From: Pavlovales sp. CCMP2436
Taxonomy: Eukaryota > Haptophyta > Pavlovophyceae > Pavlovales
Direction: 5' to 3'
Length of the DNA: 10,432 nt
Assembly (NCBI GenBank): GCA_026770615.1
Contig: MU631308.1
Coordinates: 1,261,898-1,272,329, forward strand
Part shown: positions 6,747 through 10,432 of the stretch, piece after piece
Layout of the letters: each line of letters starts with the position of its first letter
Position numbering within the stretch: position 1 is the first letter of the stretch
The notes under the pieces: model-generated
Database searches by the model: none
What the model saw: only the letters and a program-made list of their open reading frames with translations
What the model was told of the DNA's origin: nothing
Translations under genes and position numbers: made by a program

Positions 6747-6933
6747 AGATGCAGAAGGAGCATTTGGTGCTGAGTTTAGGGCCACCATCGTAGAGGGTAA
6801 CGTCGAGGAGCTTTGGTTCGTCTCTTGCCCGTTCTGTGTTGTAATTCGTGGTGCCTGTCATGCATCGGACGTATGTGCGTTGGGAAGTCCCTGAGTTTTC
6901 CCCCATGGGTGGTCTTAAGGAGGCTGTTGACAT
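6747..6933 (-). pseudogene. First half of the retroelement zinc knuckle
   Basis: The minus frame carries RTYVRCMTGTTNYNTERARD, then LYDGGPKLSTKCSFCIW, ending exactly at the inverted-repeat insertion. The TGT...N...A-R pattern before C-x2-C is typical of the region after RNase H in LINE-type polyproteins. The first two metal ligands are the Cys codons near 6760-6762 and 6751-6753. The last two, His and Cys, lie on the other side of the 639-bp insertion. Confidence 0.65.
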
Positions 6934-6988
6934 CTATATCCAGAGGTCTGTTCGGTCCCTTCAGCGGATGGCATATTTTTGTGTGCGT

Positions 6989-7926
6989 CTAGTGAGGTTC
7001 CGGGGCTTTGCGGACATGGATGTTTATAGCTTGGGTTCCCGCTTCTTCTATGACTGCCCTGCGGATGGTGGATGGAGTGTGGTCGATAATGTTCTCGTCT
7101 TTAGCTGTGACGCTGTACCTTGCTGGCGGCCAAGCGCATGGGCCTAGGTCGTGAAAGGGGGTTTGGTTCTCCACTGCCACTTGTCTGGCGGCCCAGTCAG
7201 CGCAGACGATGAGCGTCACATGCACTGCGTCATAGGCTGGCATTGGTGCTCCTCCTGCCGTGGGCGGTGATTGGACCTTAGTGGCCTTCTCGTTCGCCTT
7301 GCTGATGAGGGCATCGGTTCCCGCGTTGTCAATAGTGTAAACTTGGCTGGCCGTGTCGATTGGTGGGTTTTGTATCAGTGGTCTGAGGAAAGAGTCTGCT
7401 TTTGGGGCTTTTTGGTGCTTGAAAATGTGGGGTTTACCTGCGTGGGTGTTGCGTCTTAGGATTCGCTGAGTCTTCGGAGTTGTGACTGTCGGCTTGGCGT
7501 GGCTGTTTCGTCCGTGCCTTGGTGTTGGGGTTGTGAGTCGGTGTTTGTGGATGTGTTGCAGTTGGGGTTTAGGCGCCACAAATTCCTGAGTGGGTAGAGG
7601 CAGTCCCAAGAGGTGGTGAGTGTCGTCTGTGTTTGGAGGGATTTGAGTCGGAGGCTGAGTGTCGCAGCTGTGAGCTCGCTGTCTAGAGCGTCGTTGTCCC
7701 CTGGACGGATGGCGTTGGTCATGTGAATTTCCCGTCTCCCGTCTGGGTAGTTGATTAGGTAAGCGACGCCTCCTGCTGTTTTCCCTGTCATCTCCTTGTG
7801 GGAGCCATCGACTGCTACGTCGGTGACTGTTGAACCTCCCGGGAGAGCTGTTCCTAGTGTTTTGTCATGTTTGTCCAGATGAGCGCCTCTGAGCTTCTGA
7901 CTTCTGTACCAGAGAAAACTTGTGTT
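6989..7926 (-). pseudogene. RNase H domain of the retroelement, frameshifted
   Basis: RNase H removes RNA from RNA-DNA hybrids during retrotransposition. The minus frame is open from 7926 (SFLWYRSQKLRG). It shows the first catalytic Asp in TDVAVDGSHKE (Asp codon 7807-7809), then TAGGVAYLIN and DGRREIH, the catalytic Glu in NDALDSELTAATLSLRL (near 7676) and a further Asp in SWDCLYPLRNLW (near 7605). The frame closes at 7456; the C-terminal part continues in another frame as far as a stop at 6989, with AYDAVHVTLIVCADWAARQ, likely the last acidic motif, and a W-P-P-A-R block after it. An intact ancestor would have read through, so a frameshift lies between about 7460 and 7600. A TGA at 7927-7929 marks the upstream limit. 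Confidence 0.7.
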
Positions 7927-7929
7927 TCA

Positions 7930-8475
7930 TAGGTTCACCAGGATAGCGTGTATCGCATACTGCGATTCTTGCCCCGTTGGAAACATCCAACAAATATGCG
8001 CGGCGTATCTACGGACCCAGACTCTCCCAGTGTGTGTGTGTGTCTGCGTTGCGGGCACACCTTCGTGAATCGTAAAGCCATTTATATTTCAAAAACGGCG
8101 CCTCGCTCAGCATCTCCTTCATCCACCCCTCGCGGCGTCCACCCCTCGTGATTCGGCAGCCCCGCTATCCGTCAAGGGCCTCATCGCCTCACGCATACGC
8201 TTCCCCCTGCTCGTCGCCCGGGTTCTCTCTACGCGCATCGCCTCGCGCAGCTCGGGCCGACTGCCTCCTCGCCTCGTCGCTGCCAGGTGCGATGGCAGAC
8301 ATGATCGAGCTCCGCGGCCGACCAGGGCGACGGCCTCGGGCAGTAACCCTAATGCGTAAAAAACAGTCCGCACCATGAGATGCTACGAGCCACATACCGT
8401 AAACGCCAGAAACGAGCCACAGAGTCCGGGACGTAATCGAGTAATTAGAAAAAAAAAGTCGTGATCGCGTTCAGG
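7930..8475 (+). other. Upstream region of the coproporphyrinogen oxidase gene
   Basis: Sequence between the 5' edge of the retroelement and the first exon. It contains a tgtgtgtgtgtgtctg run (8032-8047), an AT patch (ccatttatatttcaaaaac, 8079-8097) and a C/T-rich segment with cgcctc-type repeats (8150-8290). A run of nine A (8449-8457) lies just before the coding start. The promoter and 5' leader must lie here but no defined core element can be named. The overlapping ORFs on both strands look like composition effects. Confidence 0.5.
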
Positions 8476-9952
8476 ATGTCGTTCCCGCTGGTGTGCGTCG
8501 CCCTCCTCGGGCTGAGTGGTGCGCGCCTGCGCACGCCATCGCTAGATCACATGTCCTGCCTGTATCATCTCTCTGCCGCACGGCACTTGACTGGTATGTC
8601 ACCGCCCCGCCCGCACCTAGCGCAGGCGCGTCCCCGCGGATTCGCGGGGGAGTGGACGGAACCCGGCCCTCACGCGTGTCCAGCTCCGCGCTGCACGCGA
8701 CGACTGAGCCGGCTGCGCCGGGCATCGGCTGGAACTCGCACCAAGCGGTCGATAAAGTGCCGGACATGCTTTGCCGCCCAGACGACTTGAACGTTGACTC
8801 GAACATGCGCGCCAAGTTTGAGCGCATGTGCCGCGATGCGCAGGTGAGCCAGGGCGGGTACAGAGGGGAAGCGCGGGCTAGGTATCTGCAGCGTAAAGCG
8901 TGGAGAGTATTCGCGCCACGTACTCCTGCGCGTTCGGCCTGTGCTAGTGGCTGGTTGGACTCATGATAAATATGACCGCTGACAGAAGCCCTGCGTCCCC
9001 CGCTTCACATCCTCAGAACTCCATCTGCAAGGCGATCGAGGAGCTCGACGGCGGGACGTTTAAAGAGGACGCGTGGGTTCGGGAAGGTGAGTCAGCAAAT
9101 ACATATATATATATACATATACATAGTGCACGGTATATTCCACAGTCCTCTAATAGTGTTATTGATGCTAATAGTGTTATTGATGTTGCTGCTAGTGTTA
9201 TTGATGTTATGAGTATTTTGATGCTATTCTTACGAGCCACCGCCAAATCACTAGATGCCACCGTCTGTTTGTCTGTGTGTTTGTGTATGTGTGGGGGGGG
9301 GGCGGGGTTGGGTGCGCGAGGGTGAGTCAGTAAGCCATCGTTTTTTGGGGGGGTGGGGGGGGAAGTGGGTGGGCTGTGTGTGTGGGGTGGGGGGGGGGGG
9401 GGGGGTAGTCCACGCCATATTCCACGCGGGGACACGCCGCTATCCGCATCCTGCCCCATGCGCGTCTCCTCTGAACCCGCCCTGCGCGTCCCCTCTGAAC
9501 CCGCCCTGCGCGTCCCCTCTGAACCCGCTCTGCGCGTCCCCTGCGCGTCCCCTGCGCGTCCCCTGTACCCGGCTCGCGCGCGCAGGCGGCGGCGGCGGGA
9601 TCTCTCGTGTGATGACGGGGGGCAGCGTCTTCGAGAAGGTGGGCGCGCGTGCGCGCGATGAGGGGAGGGGGGGTTGGGTTATGGTTTGGAGGGGAGGCCT
9701 GAGATTTGCTATTCAGCCGTCAGACAGGGCTGTTCTGGCTTGCGCTATGCTTATCCGTGTAACTTTATGTGGATCACACCACACCCAACCCCCCCCCCCC
9801 CGATACCCAACGGCTCATGCTTACCGGCTGGGATTTATAGATTTACATCTACTTGATATATACAGGCTGGCTGCTCGCTATCGGTCGTGTATGGCTCTAT
9901 GCCCTACGAGGCGCTCGCATCGGCAACAGAGCGTGGAGTGGATCGCGCTAAG
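8476..9952 (+). CDS. Oxygen-dependent coproporphyrinogen III oxidase, first exons (3' partial, spliced)
   Basis: The HemF/CPOX family converts coproporphyrinogen III to protoporphyrinogen IX for heme and chlorophyll. Rebuilt exons: 8476-8593 with 8626-8843, then 9017-9086, 9586-9638 and 9866-9952, 182 codons in one frame. Junctions restore family motifs: FERMCRDAQ joins NSICKAIEELDGG at phase 0; TFKEDAWVRE joins GGGGGISRVMTGGSVFEK at phase 1; that joins AGCSLSVVYGSMPYEAL at phase 0. Donors are GTGAGC, GTGAGT, GTGGGC and GTGCGA; acceptors end CAG. This is roughly the first third of the catalytic domain; the conserved His-Pro-x-Asn-Pro region lies beyond the window. ATG 8476 opens MSFPLVCVALLGLSGA, a good ER signal peptide, followed after a putative 32-nt intron by an Arg/Ser/Ala-rich stretch, suggesting plastid targeting through the ER. 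An alternative without that intron starts at ATG 8493. The enzyme call is firm; the 5' end is less sure. Confidence 0.88.
8594..8625 (+). other. Putative 32-nt intron between signal peptide and transit-like region
   Basis: It runs from gtatgtcacc to cacctagcgcag, with a near-ideal donor GTATGT and a CAG acceptor. Removing it joins the signal-peptide frame (from ATG 8476) to the oxidase frame without a stop. At 32 nt it is far shorter than the gene's other introns (173, 499 and 227 nt), so it may instead be a small indel or part of another splicing pattern. Confidence 0.35.
8844..9016 (+). other. Intron of the oxidase gene, 173 nt
   Basis: Donor GCGCAG|GTGAGC, acceptor CATCCTCAG|AACTCC, phase 0. 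Removal joins CRDAQ to NSICK, an uninterrupted conserved helix in the family. Confidence 0.85.
9151..9206 (+). repeat. Short tandem array, 18-21-bp spacing
   Basis: taatagtgttattgatg occurs at 9151-9167 and 9169-9185; its last 14 bases recur at 9193-9206. Spacings are multiples of three (18, then 21), but the array lies inside the intron. Confidence 0.8.
9293..9405 (+). repeat. G-run cluster in intron
   Basis: G runs of 10 (9293-9302), 7 (9347-9353) and 17 (9389-9405), plus shorter ones, lie between GT-rich segments on the coding strand. The intron RNA could form G-quadruplexes; run lengths may carry sequencing error. Confidence 0.85.
9459..9563 (+). repeat. 24-bp minisatellite collapsing to an 11-bp unit
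   Basis: Three 24-bp units (tgcgcgtcccctctgaaccc plus gccc) at 9459-9482, 9483-9506 and 9507-9530 are followed by three 11-bp units, tgcgcgtcccc, at 9531-9563. The array sits directly before the acceptor at 9585, where the polypyrimidine tract would be, so its C/T content may itself supply it. Confidence 0.85.
9639..9865 (+). other. Intron of the oxidase gene, 227 nt, with a G/C-tract inverted repeat
   Basis: Donor GAGAAG|GTGGGC, acceptor GATATATACAG|GCTGGC, phase 0; splicing gives VFEK-AGCSLSVVYG. GGGGGGGTTGGGT (9667-9679) pairs exactly with ACCCAACCCCCCC (9783-9795), which could bring the intron ends together. Confidence 0.85.
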
Positions 9953-10374
9953 GTGCGAATTAATGAATATATTACTGATAGGGAATCAAGCTGGCGTCTG
10001 CTTTTCCTGGAAGTTGTGTTGTTCTGAGCGCTGCGTCACCCATTGCCTGCTGCGTGCCTTGGTCGGCTGCGCTGGTTTGGGCGCCACCGCGCGTGAAATA
10101 ATGAATCTATTGGAAATTCTTAATGGTTATAGGTTCCATCGCCCTTTTTTTCTGTCCAGAGGTACAAAGGGGGTTGGGTGAACGCAGTGAGCCAATATTC
10201 GATGCTTGTCTGACCGACCCATTTTCAAAATGGATGCTTCGTATTCATTGATTGTCCCAGGCGCAATTAGATGGATATCTGAGCATGATTTCGCGTGTAA
10301 TCCCAGGCCCCTCTCTACCCCTGGCCTGTCTTTCGAAGCACTAACAATCATCTGCTTTTAAAGAGCAATTATTT
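9953..10374 (+). other. Start of the next oxidase intron, no confident further exon
   Basis: Begins GTGCGA after the RGVDRAK codons. I looked for the next conserved family segment (a hydrophobic VPFF-type stretch followed by a His-Pro-x-Asn-Pro motif) in all plus frames and did not find it. A small inverted repeat, caggcc (10309-10314) with ggcctg (10323-10328), is present. The minus-strand ORF at 10127-10351 has no recognisable domain. Confidence 0.55.
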
Positions 10375-10432
10375 AATTATGAATCCTTGTTATTCGCCTC
10401 TATATGAATTATGAATCCTTGTTACTCGCCTC
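10375..10432 (+). repeat. 26-bp direct repeat at the right end of the window
   Basis: aattatgaatccttgtta followed by Ytcgcctc occurs at 10375-10400 and 10407-10432 with one difference, period 32. The second copy ends exactly at the last base, so the array may continue beyond the window. Confidence 0.85.

Larger units (their letters stand above)
4560..7926 (-). mobile_element. 5'-truncated non-LTR retrotransposon (RNase H, zinc knuckle, OTU protease)
   Basis: Reading on the minus strand from about 7926 to 4560, one decayed polyprotein can be followed through several frames: an RNase H domain, a C-x2-C...H-x4-C knuckle of the kind found after RNase H or reverse transcriptase in LINE-type elements, a Pro/Thr-rich linker and an OTU-type cysteine protease. 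The reverse transcriptase and endonuclease that should precede RNase H are absent, which fits the usual 5' truncation on target-primed insertion. After the last stop (4684) comes a 3' tail with small hairpins (for example tgcgcTAATgcgca, 4564-4577) ending near a TA microsatellite. Reading frames change between blocks, two in-frame stops interrupt the protease, and a 639-bp inverted-repeat element sits in the knuckle, so the copy is dead. OTU domains are known in some LINE clades (as I recall, Dualen/RandI of green algae); clade assignment needs the missing reverse transcriptase. Confidence 0.75.
9087..9585 (+). other. Intron of the oxidase gene, 499 nt, packed with simple repeats
   Basis: Donor GGGAAG|GTGAGTCAG, acceptor GCGCGCAG|GCGGC, phase 1; splicing completes the first Gly of the five-glycine motif. 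It contains an AT/CA microsatellite (9099-9125), an 18/21-bp array (9151-9206), G runs and a 24-bp minisatellite. A near-copy of the donor, gagGGTGAGTCAGTAAG, stands at 9319-9334 and could act as a decoy donor. Confidence 0.85.

Noticed and set aside
8119..8395. Overlapping ORFs on both strands upstream of the oxidase
   Set aside because: CpG-rich, Arg/Ala-rich in all frames, no motif; most likely promoter or leader composition.
9151..9206. CRISPR-like array
   Set aside because: Spacing is 18-21 bases with no distinct spacers; it is a simple tandem repeat within an intron.
9255..10181. Long plus-strand ORF of 308 codons
   Set aside because: It runs through two introns and two exons of the oxidase gene and reads minisatellite and G-run sequence; only short parts coincide with real exon codons.
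10127..10351. Minus-strand 74-codon ORF
   Set aside because: No recognisable domain; it falls in the expected intron of the oxidase gene and has no supporting context.

Overview
The window reads as nuclear DNA of a eukaryotic microbe, most likely an alga. The main reason is on the right: a spliced gene for oxygen-dependent coproporphyrinogen III oxidase can be rebuilt across GT-AG introns, and its N terminus looks like an ER signal peptide followed by a transit-like stretch. That suggests a plastid of secondary origin (haptophyte, stramenopile, chlorarachniophyte or similar). The lineage is inferred, not shown.

Layout. (1) Bases 1 to about 1195 are AT-rich and virus-like: the 3' end of a probable D5-type primase/helicase gene, a long perfect inverted repeat, then a small gene whose C-terminal RING finger stops part-way at an abrupt change to GC-rich DNA. 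This looks like a broken endogenous viral fragment, with an assembly join as the alternative. (2) About 1195-4560 is GC-rich DNA with no convincing gene. It holds a two-copy tandem duplication of about 172 bp, a palindromic MITE-like element of about 125 bp, a dispersed 38-bp repeat pair, 12-bp minisatellites, a decayed 35/72-bp repeat and a 23-base G run. (3) About 4560-7926, minus strand, is a 5'-truncated, frameshifted non-LTR retrotransposon. In order it encodes RNase H, a C-x2-C...H-x4-C zinc knuckle, and an OTU-type cysteine protease whose Asp, Cys and His can all be found. Its zinc knuckle is split by a 639-bp insertion with 18-bp terminal inverted repeats. (4) 7930-8475 is the upstream region of the oxidase gene. 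(5) 8476 to the window end holds the first exons of the oxidase gene. The gene continues beyond the window, and its introns are full of microsatellites, G runs, a 24-bp minisatellite and a G/C-tract inverted repeat.

The only gene that looks alive is the heme/chlorophyll pathway enzyme. The rest is genomic debris: a viral fragment, a dead retroelement, and a DNA transposon derivative nested inside it. The points most worth a second look are the virus-host junction, the RNase H + zinc knuckle + OTU arrangement, the nested inverted-repeat insertion, and the possible 32-nt intron separating signal peptide from transit peptide.
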